Made by a program: the position numbers and the translations under genes. Positions 11,993-22,681 of a DNA stretch of 64,000 nt are shown piece after piece. Numbering within the stretch: the first letter of the stretch is position 1; each line of letters begins with the position of its first letter. The notes below the pieces were generated by a model. That model searched no databases, was not told where the DNA came from, and saw nothing but the letters and a program-made list of their open reading frames with translations. This DNA comes from Furcasterigmium furcatum. Lineage: Eukaryota > Ascomycota > Sordariomycetes > Glomerellales > Plectosphaerellaceae. The stretch covers positions 5,092,472 to 5,156,471 of the forward strand of contig BCIA01000005.1 of NCBI GenBank assembly GCA_001599815.1, written 5' to 3'.

Positions 11993-13597
11993 AACCGGTC
12001 GCGCTGAGCCGAGAGACTTGTGGGAGCTAGTGGCTGGCGCATGCGAACGCCCTTTTCTTTGTCTGGGGAGGGCGAGGTATCGTCGAGTCAGGAATGAGAC
12101 GTCGGTCGGCCGTTTGTAGGCAGGTATGATGTATGCACGAAAAGGGGTGGGCGGCTGGCTGGGGGCCTTTCCACGTTGTTCACGGCAGGAATGTGCCCGT
12201 GGTGGTGTGGGATGGATGTCGAGGAGCACCACCGACCTGCAGGTGCCAGCATCGGCGAGTGACGGAGCGAGTGTCAGGTCCGGTCAGATCGGGCTAATCG
12301 GCCAGTTGGTGCTCTCGATAAGCACCTTCAGAGCACAGACAGCGCGATCTCGGGCCTGTTGCTGGTGGTCCAAGGTGGTCTGTCCGGGGAATGTTGCGTT
12401 TGGTGGGCGGGCGGTTGGTGGTTTTGGAGGGGACTCGGCTGGGTGCATGGAATCGGGGTTGATAAGCGGCAGATACGCTGCCAAAGGGGCGTGATAAGAC
12501 ATATCTTTGTCGAGGGGCAGAGGTGGGGAGCGGGAAGTGGTTGGTGCGCTCGCCTGCATTTGTTTTTGATTAGAGCTCCAGAGGGAGTGGAGGAGTTGAG
12601 CTCGACGAGTCTAGCTCGGAGGAGCTTGATTTTGATTGATGAGCTCAACCTTCAAGGTCCTTCTGTCTGTCCTGGCGGGGTCTTCAGGCATCGTTTCATG
12701 GCTTGGGAGTGGCTTGTTTCTGCGTGATGGGAGGCTGTTCTCCAGCCCAGCTCCATGTTGTACTTTATTAGTAACGGCCGACTGGCAACTGAGGACCATC
12801 AGCAGTCGGAGGAGGACCGGACATTGCATCATTGAAGTTACCCTGCTTCCCATCACGTCCCCTCTGGTTGTCCCTCCCTGTCTTTCGGCCTCCCGCGGCA
12901 GTCGGCTGCCGGCTTGTCATCTCAGGGTCTCTCGCACCGCCTGACCAGGCCAACCTATGAGAAGGTACGTACCTTGGGCTCCCTTGAAGAGGGCGGCAGC
13001 GCGTACCGGCAGCAGCAAGACCTGCAGGTACCTCTGCATCCCCAGGTCAGTCGCCCCTCAAGGGAAACCGCTAGCGTCCGCGACCTACGGCCAATCACGT
13101 CCGCCACAACTCGAGCCCATCACCGCCGAGCGACTGCACCTGTCCCCACAGTTGGGCTTGCATTTACTGTTGCTGGCGTTGCTCGTGCCTTCCCTGGTTG
13201 CTCCCTGCTTCCCGTCGCTCCTTCGTCAGTGACACAGTCTGGGGCTTCTGTCCGCCTCACATCCTGTCCCGCTCATCAAAACATCTCCCAACTTGTCCTC
13301 CGACATCCCCGACGACTCCAATCATCGCCATCGCGCCCCTTCCGGCTGCACGTCCAACCCAGAGCTCCCACGGTCCCCGGAGGCCTCGATCACGGAGCTC
13401 CTTGCAGCCGCCTAATCTTCGTCATCAATCGCCCATCGAGTCCACCCCTCAGCACATTCCTCGCCGCGAGCCACGGACCGCGAGACAACATCACAAAACA
13501 CTCCGCACTCCGCACTTTGCACTTTGCACAGTCGAGCCACTTGCGACGTCGTCTTGCACTCTCCCACCAGGCTCCGGCGCCGTTGACAACACACGCC
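11993..13597. other. 1.6-kb divergent promoter region (SNF4 / VAC8)
   Basis: Long leader and promoter region between two divergent housekeeping genes. It carries several short frames on both strands, for example a Pro-rich 91-codon minus frame at 12284-12559. They lack domain signatures and are more likely upstream frames in leaders than genes. The stretch just before VAC8 is pyrimidine-rich, as is usual near fungal transcription starts. Confidence 0.55.
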
Positions 13598-15705
13598 ATG
13601 GGTGGCGTATGCAGCTCCTGCTGCGGAGGTGCGTCGCTCCGAGGACAGCAGTCCGGTCGATCTCTGCTCGGGACCGTGCTAACAGCCATCTACAGGCAAG
13701 GCCCGCGATGGCCTCTACGAGCCCGTGCTTGCCGACAGCGAGAGGGAAGCCGTTGCTGATCTCCTGCGATACCTTGAGAACGTTCGTGCCACACTGGCCC
13801 AATACCCCTCGACCATCGGGACCGATGTGACTGACGAATCTGGGTTGCAGCGAGGCGAAACAGACTTCTTCTCCGGCGAGCCGCTGCGAGCGCTCAGCAC
13901 GCTTGTCTTCTCCGATAACCTCGACCTTCAGCGGAGCGCCAGCCTGACGTTTGCTGAGATCACGGAACGAGGTATGCACCCCCAGCCAGCCCCAGCCTGA
14001 TTCGCCTGCGTTGTCTGGCGAGCGCCCAGATACCATAGCCGTGGCAATCGATGTTGTTCGCAGCTTGGATGTCGCTTACAATCCCATCTCAGATGTCCGA
14101 GAAGTCGACCGCGATACCCTGGAACCAATTCTATTCCTCCTCCAGAGCTCCGATATCGAAGTGCAGAGGGCGGCAAGCGCCGCACTGGGCAATCTCGCCG
14201 TCAACAGTGAGCTCCCGTCCGTTGCCCATCCGGGTGCGTCGCGATGCTAACTCGTATCAGCCGAGAACAAGGTTCTCATTGTACAAATGGGTGGCCTCCA
14301 GCCACTAATCCGACAAATGCTCTCCACCAACGTCGAAGTCCAATGCAATGCCGTCGGGTGCATCACCAACCTGGCAACACACGAGGAGAACAAGGCCAAG
14401 ATTGCCCGCTCCGGCGCCCTCGGGCCCCTGACGAGGCTCGCCAAGTCTAGGGACATGCGGGTTCAGAGGAATGCCACGGGCGCGCTGCTGAACATGACGC
14501 ATTCTGGTGAGCTCTCTTGGCAGCCTTCGCGGATGTGCTGTTGAAACACGGACTGACGACCTTCTACAGACGAGAACCGTCAACAGCTTGTTAATGCCGG
14601 CGCCATCCCCGTTCTTGTGCAGCTTCTGTCATCGCCCGACGTCGACGTGCAGTACTACTGCACGACCGCCCTGAGCAACATCGCCGTCGACGGCAATAAC
14701 CGACGGAAGCTTGCCCAGTCCGAGACAAAGCTGGTGTCTTCGCTGGTGAACCTCATGGACTCCTCGTCCCCCAAAGTCCAGTGCCAAGCCGCCCTGGCCC
14801 TTCGAAACCTCGCTTCAGACGAGAAGTACCAGCTCGACATTGTTCGCTCCAACGGCCTCGCGCCGCTGCTTCGCCTTCTCCAATCTTCTTACCTTCCTCT
14901 TATTCTCTCGGCCGTCGCCTGTATTCGAAACATCTCCATCCACCCCTTGAACGAATCACCCATTATCGATGCTGGCTTCTTGAAGCCGCTTGTTGACCTG
15001 CTGGGCTCCACCGACAACGAGGAGATCCAGTGCCATGCCATTTCGACGCTCCGGAACCTGGCGGCAAGCTCTGACCGCAACAAGGCTCTCGTCCTCGATG
15101 CCGGCGCAGTGCAAAAGTGCAAGCAGCTGGTTCTGGACGTGCCCGTGTCGGTACAGTCCGAGATGACTGCAGCCATTGCGGTTCTTGCTCTTAGTGACGA
15201 GCTCAAGTCGCATCTGCTCAACCTCGGCGTGTTCGAAGTTCTCATTCCCCTCACCCACTCTCCCAGCATCGAAGTGCAGGGCAACAGCGCCGCTGCGCTA
15301 GGCAACCTCTCCTCGAAAGGTAAGACGCATTCTTTGGCTTCGGCTTGGACCTTCGCTTGCTAACTCTGCCCAGTTGGCGACTACTCCGTGTTTGTGCAGG
15401 ATTGGAAGGACCCCAACGGTGGCATCCACGGATATCTCACCAGGTTCCTGCAAAGCGGCGACGCGACGTTCCAGCACATTGCCATCTGGACCCTGCTGCA
15501 ACTCCTCGAGTCGGAAGACAAGAACCTGATTCAGCTCATTGGCCAGGCCGAAGACATTGTCGACCAGATCAAGGATATTGCCAACCGACAGATCGAGCCC
15601 GACAATGAGTTCGAAGACGACGACGAGGGCGAAGTCGTCAATCTCGCCCAGCGATGTCTGGAACTACTCGGCCAGAGCACGTCCAAGACCCACATCGAAG
15701 GTTAA
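13598..15705 (+). CDS. VAC8: Vacuolar armadillo-repeat protein Vac8
   Basis: Peripheral vacuole-membrane scaffold for vacuole inheritance, nucleus-vacuole contact, homotypic fusion and selective autophagy. Seven exons, 13598-13628, 13696-13781, 13851-13971, 14093-14206, 14261-14506, 14570-15319 and 15374-15705, give 559 aa, the usual length, with all phases consistent. The N-terminus MGGVCSSCCGG is a textbook lipidation signal: Gly2 for myristoylation and Cys5, Cys8 and Cys9 for palmitoylation. About eleven armadillo repeats follow (for example EVQRAASAALGNLAVN and VQCQAALALRNLASDE). The first exon is only 31 bases and encodes little more than this signal. It is followed by a convergent IMP1 gene. 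Confidence 0.97.
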
Positions 15706-16182
15706 GATTGATGGTCTGCGCGAGCCTTCTTCGTTTTTCTCATATACAGGGCGGAATTTTAACACGGCAAGGAGCTCAACGGCGGGGAGTTGTTGGTGTA
15801 CACATGCTTTTTCGACGAGACTGGAGCGTCGCAACGCATATCCCGGTTTGCACAGCATTTTCAGAGAGCGGGTGTCGTTTACTTTGGCAATGAGGGAGGC
15901 GGCGGGTGAACCGTGTTAACGTGGCGGCAGCGGCGGCGAAGTCGCCTCTTCCTATTGCTTCATTATTTCTCCTCCTCCTCCGATGGGCGTGTTTTGATTT
16001 TGACCCTCCTGCCCTTGGGATTCTTTCTGCTGCCAAGTCGGTACTTGTTGTAATTAGAATAGCCCAAGACAACACAAGCAAGCACATCACATGGCAGTTG
16101 TCTATCCAACGCTTTTGTCACACTGCATCGCCGCATCACTTGCTGTTGTTGAATATGAATTTTACTTTCATTTTTACTGTTA
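15706..16182. other. Convergent spacer VAC8 / IMP1
   Basis: 3' flanks of two convergent genes. T-rich and AT-rich segments consistent with polyadenylation regions. No gene seen. Confidence 0.7.
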
Positions 16183-16809
16183 TTAGCCCTCCGGTCTTCC
16201 AGCAGGCTCCGGGTCCAAAGGATTGTGCAGCCACTGGGCTTCGCTGAGGGGGAAGATCTTCGCAGTCACCTTTCCCTGGACGAGCGCCAATGGGACGGGG
16301 CCGAACAAGCGAGAATCCCTAGATGCTGCCAAGTTGTCTCCGGCAATCCAGCAGTGGCCTTGCGGTACCTATCATCTGGTCAGCCTGCGAGGGGAATCGG
16401 CTCGGAGCCTCGTAAGAGAACCTACCTGGGTCATGGGCGGATCGTCAGACCCCGTAGCGCCGGGTGTGTAGAGGAGGACGTAGTCGCCGGGCATGCCGAT
16501 GACGCGCTTGACGCCCTTGGCGCCGTTGAATCCGGGGATCTTGTACATGACGAGGTCGCCGACGCGGATGCCGCGGCCGTGACGGTGGAGGCGGTTGACC
16601 AGGAGCCAGTCGCCGTAGACGGAGACGGTGGGCAGCATGGAGGCGCCGGAGGCACTGGAGGCCTGGAACCCGTATTCCGCGATCAGGTGGCCTGCGGCGA
16701 GGACCTGAATCATGGCGGCGCTGAAGACGAGGGGCTGGAGGGCGCTGGGGACGCCGAGGAAGTTCTGGAAGCGCAGGACGCCGCGGCGGAATGCGCCGCG
16801 GGCGAACAT
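16183..16809 (-). CDS. IMP1: Mitochondrial inner membrane protease subunit 1
   Basis: Signal-peptidase-type (S26) serine protease that removes bipartite sorting signals from proteins on the intermembrane-space side of the inner membrane. Two exons, 16809-16426 and 16368-16183, give 189 aa. Catalytic Ser57 lies in GASMLPT and the general-base Lys101 in VKRVIGMPGD. The distal box GDNLAASRDSRLFGPVP is encoded by exon 2 and is of the IMP1 type. A hydrophobic segment at about residues 25-45 fits the single membrane anchor. The residue before the catalytic serine is Ala where many IMP1 proteins have Pro. It is divergent from mitochondrial IF3, so two mitochondrial genes share a promoter region of 362 bases. 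Confidence 0.93.
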
Positions 16810-17171
16810 TTTGATGGGCGGGTGAGCAGGCGGGGTTCGGGTTGGGTGTTGTCAGTCTGGCGCGGGCGCGAGGGGCCCCCTCATGTCTGAGGACTGATGC
16901 GTGAGAGGGTGGTTATGTTGGAGAGAAGATGATGAGGTGATGCCATGAGTGAGAGAGAACTAATGGATTAGTATGATGCCAGTCGGAGCTCGGGCTTTTC
17001 CCAAGCTATGGCCAATGCGGGCCTGTGATTGGATGGCCGGCTGCATGAGCTCCGCCTGACATGATCCAGGAGAACCTGAGCTTTTCTGAACCATCCGTTC
17101 GACAACATCTCCTTCCTACCAACAACTTGCCATTCCCAGAAAACCGCGACTGGTTCGCACCCCCAAAGACA
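16810..17171. other. Bidirectional promoter of two mitochondrial-protein genes
   Basis: Divergent spacer between IMP1 and the IF3 gene. The IF3 frame stays open upstream to an ATG at 17061, so part of this may be translated if that start is used. No other gene. Confidence 0.55.
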
Positions 17172-18101
17172 ATGGCAGCCGCGCGATGCCTCCACAACAG
17201 CAGGGCGGCCCTCTACCGCGTCTTCGTGTCCCCATTGGAAGCCGGCGAGTCAGCCCACGTGCTCGGCCAAAGCGTCGCCCTCGCCAGCCAGCACCCCCAG
17301 CTCTGGCGGCCCCAGACCACCCCGAGGGGCACACAGCAGCCTCCCGGCCGGCGCTGCTTCTCGACGTCCCCCGCCCTCTCGGCGCCCCGGCCGTCGAAGC
17401 GCGGCGCCCTCCCAGACCGCCTCCCGATCGACTTTGAGATCCGCGACCGGACGATCATGCTCGTCGGCCCCGACAACAAAATCTCCGGCCCGCACAACAC
17501 GCAGCAGGTGCTCAAGTCGATCGACACGGCCGTCTTCTCGCTGCGCATGATCCAGCGGCGCGAGGTCCGCCGGCCCGCGGACCCCGACAAGCCCGCGCCG
17601 GCGCCGTCGCGCGAGGGCTCCGAGCACCCGCTGTGCCGGGTCGTGAACAAGGCGGACGAGTGGCGGCGGGAGCGGGAGCGGTCGAAGGAGAAGAAGGCGT
17701 CGGAGCGGATGGCGAAGATCAAGGAGCTGGAGGTGAGCTGGGCCATTGCGGAGAACGACCTCGCGCGGCAGCTGAAGCAGCTGAAGGGGTTCCTGGAGAA
17801 GGGGCTGCGGGTGGACGTGATGCTGCAGAGGAAGAAGGGGGCGAGGAAGGCCACGGAGGCGGAGATGGAGGCTGTCATAGCCGCGGTGAGGGCGGCCGCT
17901 GCGGAGGTGCCCGGGGCGAGGGAGAGGAAGGAGGTCTCGGGGGTGTTGGGGAAGAGGTTGTTCATCTACTTTGAGGCGCAGCCTCAGAAGGGCGGTGCGC
18001 AGAAGGGTGGCGAGGCGAAGGGCAAGCCGGAGGGCAGTGAGCCGAAGAGCGACGAGCCGAAGAACGAAGAGCCGAAGAGCGACGTGCCCAAGAGCGGCTG
18101 A
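17172..18101 (+). CDS. Mitochondrial translation initiation factor IF-3
   Basis: Mitochondrial homologue of bacterial IF3 (yeast Aim23 type), which binds the small mitoribosomal subunit and helps choose the initiator tRNA and start codon. 309 aa, one exon. I prefer the ATG at 17172 because MAAARCLHNSRAALYRVF is a good Arg-rich mitochondrial presequence; an in-frame ATG at 17061 would add 37 residues. The IF3 N-domain-like segment DFEIRDRTIMLVGPDNKISG starts near residue 89. The C-domain-like segment is near 190-270 (KIKELEVSWAIAENDLARQLKQL, GLRVDVML). The tail is low-complexity with repeated EPKSDEPKNEEPKS units. The family call is strong; the exact start is less sure. Confidence 0.9.
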   Translation: MAAARCLHNSRAALYRVFVSPLEAGESAHVLGQSVALASQHPQLWRPQTTPRGTQQPPGRRCFSTSPALSAPRPSKRGALPDRLPIDFEIRDRTIMLVGPDNKISGPHNTQQVLKSIDTAVFSLRMIQRREVRRPADPDKPAPAPSREGSEHPLCRVVNKADEWRRERERSKEKKASERMAKIKELEVSWAIAENDLARQLKQLKGFLEKGLRVDVMLQRKKGARKATEAEMEAVIAAVRAAAAEVPGARERKEVSGVLGKRLFIYFEAQPQKGGAQKGGEAKGKPEGSEPKSDEPKNEEPKSDVPKSG

Positions 18102-18691
18102 GCTCTGTAGAGCACGAGTTGTAGGAATAGTGTAGAGAGATGTTCCGACCTAGAGACGACCACATGTACAAAACCAAACTTGCATCCGCCTCGGGCAACA
18201 ACGTCCATGTTCCAAGTACCGCCATGAACTCCTTCAGAGCTCAAGCCACAACCTGCATTCGGCGCCAATTTAATCCACCTGGCTGAACCGACCCAACGGC
18301 TCCCTGTCCTCGTCGACGAGGGGCGGGGACTTGGTCACGGTCCTCATCCGTTACTCCCTCAGGTAGTGCAGTGTCAGGTCATTGAGCGCATCGGAGGATG
18401 GGCCTATTCCCTCGCGGCAGTATGTACTATGAAAACTGGACCAGGACATCGGGGAATGAGAGGTGGGAGGCGATCTCGGAGGCGCGTGCTCAGTTTCTCG
18501 GGTCAAGAGAGAGGCCATGTTAATAATATGAAGCTTGAATTGCAGCCTGTGTGACGTGCTCGTCACCAAGACGGCCGTCGTTTCTGCGACCCCCTTGCAA
18601 GGGTTCTACTTGAACGAAATCTAAAGATCCTTTATAACGCCAAGCATCTATTTCCAAACACCACACAACCACGACACGCCTGTCACCCAAT
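18102..18691. other. Convergent spacer
   Basis: 3' flanks of the IF3 gene and the secreted-protein gene. Nothing recognisable is encoded. Confidence 0.65.
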
Positions 18692-19409
18692 CTAAGGGCA
18701 GTTGCGGCGGGTATTCCAAATGGGGGCGTCCTTGTCAAACCGTAGCACAATGCGCTGGAACAGAGGTTAGCCGGGAGGAACCAACAAATCTCGAGATCTA
18801 TCGAATACTCACCTCGCCGTCAAAGCCATACTCGTAGACCCTGTTCTGCTTGCCCGTCACCAGACTCGTGTCCCTGAGGACCACCGGGGCGATGTTGGCG
18901 AACGGGTTCGCCATGCCGTTGCGGTCCGGGATGGCCGTGGTCCACCCCGTGAACCCGGCGGTCCAGTGCCCCGCGGTGCTCTTCTTGCCGCCGCCGTCCT
19001 GGTTGACCTGGTTGCGGAGGACGCCGATCATGAGGTCGATCTGGTCCATCCCCCAGGGCTCGCTGGTGCTGCAGAAACTGAGCGCCTCTGTGCTGTCGAC
19101 CGTCTGGTGGCTCCCGAAGCAGCCCTCGCGCCCGTCGGGGTCGGTGAAGTGATAGTACCAGTACGTGGCCTGGTTGAAGGAAGTGAATCTGCAGTTGGAC
19201 GGCTGCTCGCGCGCGGCGAGGTGCTTGACGGTGCCGTCGGGGGATATGTGCATGGTCGCCTCGCCATAGGTGCCGTTCAGGCCGAGGGATGCTGCGCGGG
19301 TCTGGATGGAGGCTGCGCGGGCCTCGAAGCCGCCATCGGTCGGGGCAGCGAAGGCCTGGGTGCAGAGGAGAGCTGCAGAGATGAAGCTTGTGAGGACGTG
19401 AGAATGCAT
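18692..19409 (-). CDS. Small secreted cysteine-containing protein, function unknown
   Basis: Two exons, 19409-18813 and 18754-18692, give 219 aa. Residues 1-21 are a clear signal peptide (MHSHVLTSFISAALLCTQAFA) ending in AFA|A. The mature chain has four cysteines (NCRF, GCFG, FCST, and the penultimate residue in RNCP), enough for two disulfides. It is rich in aromatic and polar residues and has no membrane segment or GPI signal. I do not recognise a family. The intron places the last cysteine in a 20-residue second exon. Size, secretion and paired cysteines would fit an extracellular enzyme-like protein or an effector candidate, but the sequence alone does not decide. Confidence 0.82.
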
Positions 19410-20095
19410 TTTGAAGATTGTGTAGGAGTGTAAGATCGTGGATGGTCTGAGGAGGTCTTCTGGAACACTGGAGAGGATAGGAGGAAGACCTTGAGATGTG
19501 ATGTGCTGAAGATATCATGACAAGTCAAGGAAGGATACCTATGATTTTATATCTAAAAGCTCATCCACTTGAATGACACGCCTATCTATGATCTATCTAC
19601 TATACGACTGACTCCTCTCGCGATGAAAGCCAAAGTTCCCATCGCAGCCACGTAGCAAGCTCAGCCTTGGGGGCCTTCGACAAAAGTTCTTCATGCAGAC
19701 GACGTTATTCAACAATGGTGCTTCCGCCGACCAAAGATCCTCGACGGTGGACCGTTGGGATGCATGCATTCATGGGCTGCTCCTCAGATCGCGCTGCTAG
19801 GCAAGGAACTTGCCGGACTTTCATCCTAGATCCCGAGAGATATTCCCCGAGGTTCCTGGTTCGATTGGCGTGGTTGTCCAGGTTGTCACTATTTTCAGCA
19901 ATGCTGGTGGATCTTCCGTTGTCTGCTAAGCCTCATGCCAGCCCTGTCGTCCTCAGAGCCGGTGTTACAAATAAAACCTCAGTGGTGACCTTGATCCCTG
20001 TCCACCAACAGCGGCGGCAGGCTGGACTGGTAAAGTTGCGGGCCAGGGTATCAACGGGAATTTTGAGGTCGGCAGCAACCAAATCAGACTGTAAT
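19410..20095. other. Spacer upstream of the secreted-protein gene
   Basis: Promoter of the minus-strand secreted protein and 3' flank of the esterase gene, which is also on the minus strand. AT-richer than its surroundings. A long plus-strand frame crossing into the esterase is its antisense shadow. Confidence 0.6.
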
Positions 20096-20950
20096 TCATT
20101 GCACCAGTCCACCCTGTCTCAACCAAGCCTCGCACAAGGAGGGCCACTCCGACACGGGCAGACCCTTTGTATCCAGAGCAAAGCCGTGCGGGGCATCGGC
20201 AAAGACGTGGAGTTCGACGGTGCCATCCGCAGCGTGGACGGCCTGCGCCAGGCGATATGCATTTACGACCGGTACGACGGGGTCGTTGGCGGAATAGACG
20301 ATGAAGGTCGGCGGCGCCGGGCGCGAGAGCTGGTGGTCCGGAATGACGGTATCGTACAGTTCCTGCTTTGCCGGCGGCGCGAGAGGCGCCTTGTCGGGGA
20401 TGATGGTGTGTCCGGCAGCATTTGTCGAGATGGGACCGTAGCCGATGATGGCAAAGGCCGGCTTCGGCACCGGCGCACCGGCCGTCGACGCCCAGGAGGC
20501 CGGGTAGTCCGCCAGCAGTGCCGAGGCGAGATGTCCGCCGGAGGACAGGCCGCACAGCCCCAGGCCGTTCGGCGGGGACGTCTTCGTCCCGATCAGACGC
20601 AATGCCTGCCTGGCATCGTCGACGGGAGCCTGCGGTCCCGTCTCCGCCGTGGGGAAGCGATGGATGAGCACGAAGGCCTCGAAGCCGAGCGAGGCGAGCC
20701 AGCGGGCGACAGTAACGCCCTCCTTTCCGGCCATGAGCTCCACGTAGCCGCCGCCGCCGAGAACGAGAACCGCACGGCCGTTTGGCGCTGTTGTCGGCTT
20801 GTATCCAAAGAGCCACGGCCTCGAGACTTTTGACACGACTCCTTGATCGACTGTCCCTCCCGGCAGGGTCATGTCAAATGCGCCGTCCAGGGGTTCGGCG
20901 TCCCATAGCGGCCATGCGGAGTCCGCTGCGAATGCTGCCGAAAGGCTCAT
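20096..20950 (-). CDS. Alpha/beta-hydrolase esterase (BD-FAE / acetyl-esterase-like)
   Basis: Serine esterase of the alpha/beta-hydrolase fold, probably deacylating a carbohydrate or small-molecule ester. 284 aa from the ATG of MSLSAAF at 20950; an in-frame ATG at 21040 would add 30 residues. The nucleophile is Ser136 in GLSSGGH, the acid is probably the Asp of SANDPVVP, and the His is in APHGFAL. The oxyanion segment reads LGGGGY, in place of the HGG of hormone-sensitive-lipase types. There is no signal peptide, so it should be cytosolic unless the longer start changes this. No intron. Substrate unknown. Confidence 0.85.
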   Translation of the reverse strand: MSLSAAFAADSAWPLWDAEPLDGAFDMTLPGGTVDQGVVSKVSRPWLFGYKPTTAPNGRAVLVLGGGGYVELMAGKEGVTVARWLASLGFEAFVLIHRFPTAETGPQAPVDDARQALRLIGTKTSPPNGLGLCGLSSGGHLASALLADYPASWASTAGAPVPKPAFAIIGYGPISTNAAGHTIIPDKAPLAPPAKQELYDTVIPDHQLSRPAPPTFIVYSANDPVVPVVNAYRLAQAVHAADGTVELHVFADAPHGFALDTKGLPVSEWPSLCEAWLRQGGLVQ

Positions 20951-22681
20951 TGTACCGAAGGTCGTCAGCGTGTTGGGCTTGCCGCTTGGTAGATGAATCG
21001 AATATCTCGGGATGAAGAGCCCAGGTTCCCAGGTTACCACAGAGAAATATTGAGGAGAGACAGACGAGACGAATTTCGTCGACGGGAGTTCAGGTTGGAG
21101 GGGTCATCACATTTGATGTCGGTATTCTCGGGGTCTTTTACCCCGAGGCCTGCCCCTCCCTGGTCTAACACCAGCAGCCCACAAGCCGGGACAATTACAA
21201 CTTGACGACCCCTCAATCTCGGGGGCGAATTTCCCCGTGGAGAAGCTGTCAACAACCTCAGGTAACTTGAGGTCTCGGAGTGTCTTCCTCGTGTGCCTGT
21301 GTCTTCTCGAGCCGATTTACCAACTTGTCCAGCATCCACTCACTCTCCTCCTTTCCGCTGAGGCGAGGGTTCCTGGCGATGGTTGCAGCTTGAGATGCCC
21401 TTCGGAGTCGCGATCGTTCTCGCCCATGAGCCCCAAATACCACACCCACTCCTCAAACGAGTACCGCCGACGCTCACGCTCGTGGGTATGGTATGGCACA
21501 GCAATAAGGTTCCTCGTATAGCTGAAGCCGACTATTGGACGCCCTGCTCGGCGCCCCGAAGCAGAGCCCACGCCGTGTTCCGGTGTTACCCACGCGGCGC
21601 CAGCGTACGCCTGCCCCTGCACGTCACTGCTATTCCTTTAGTACAACTTCTTGTGTATGCCATCCCTCAGCACCGGCCCTTGAGGACGGCAACTCGGATT
21701 ATGGTTTCGTAACGGTTCCTCCTCGATCGCCGACAGATTCAGGGCCAATTGGACCTCAGCAATCCCAAAGGTGTGGTCAGCCACTGTGTCTCTGCCAGTC
21801 AAGAATGTGTCCCGTCGATCACGAGTTTCACCCCGGCTTTTGGCTTGGTATGCAACATATTGACTGGTGACAGCCGCGTTCGCCAGCCCTACGTGCCTCA
21901 TATACTACCCAAATCATTCACCAGCTATAGAGTGGTGAGGCGCCGTCGAGCAAGTTCAGTGTATGTCAGATCAACCGGCAATGACTGAGCCGATTGTGTT
22001 GCAGGCAACTCGGTTGTCGACCTGGGTCATGGGCCAGTACTGGGTCTGCGACACCCTTCATTTCCTACCCTTGAGCGGCCATGGATGCGCTTACCAGATC
22101 TTGTATCTCCAAGACCGGATATGTGTACGGATGCAGTGAATAAGCTGATAAAAATGAGGCATTACGTGTATTTAGAGCCAGGCTGACTTTTAACGAAGAC
22201 AGTCTCATTATACTTCGGAGAAACTAAGATGAGGCGACATGTTAATCAGACACTGCCTGGCTGCCTACGGACATGCCGTTTCGGAAACTGATGTCGACCA
22301 AGACACCAAAGGCTTCTTCCAAGGTTTAATCTTCTGACCCAAAAGGCTGACTTAAACTGAGACCGTGTCTCGGAAGCATCGCTGGAACGCGGGACGGTGC
22401 CTCCTCGGGCCTGCACCGAGCCTGCTCGTGCGACTTGGTTGCTCCGTACGCAGGGGAAAGACTTTTGGTGGGATTGATGATATGCAATGCTCGTGGCATT
22501 CATAGTTTTCTCCAACTGCGCTCTCCCTGGTTGTTGGTGTTCCACACAGGGAGAGATCCTGGCCTGTGGCTGCGGAGTCGTGAGACAGCTGAGGATATAT
22601 AAGGCTTTGCATGGAAGTCGGCCACACTGCGTTGGACCTACTGACAGAGAACCATTGGCATCTTGCCTCGAGTCCCCCGCC
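20951..22681. other. 1.7-kb divergent spacer, no clear gene
   Basis: Lies between the esterase (minus) and the sugar transporter (plus). Only short scattered frames. A minus frame at 21317-21622 (101 codons) is open but has no motif I recognise. Composition is more mixed than in coding DNA. It could hold relic sequence, but I see no transposon motif or terminal repeat. Confidence 0.5.

Noticed and set aside
12284..12559. 91-codon minus-strand frame upstream of SNF4
   Set aside because: Pro-rich and lacking motifs; more likely leader or upstream-frame sequence than a gene.
21317..21622. 101-codon minus-strand frame in the 1.7-kb spacer
   Set aside because: Balanced composition but no recognisable family; not enough to call a gene.
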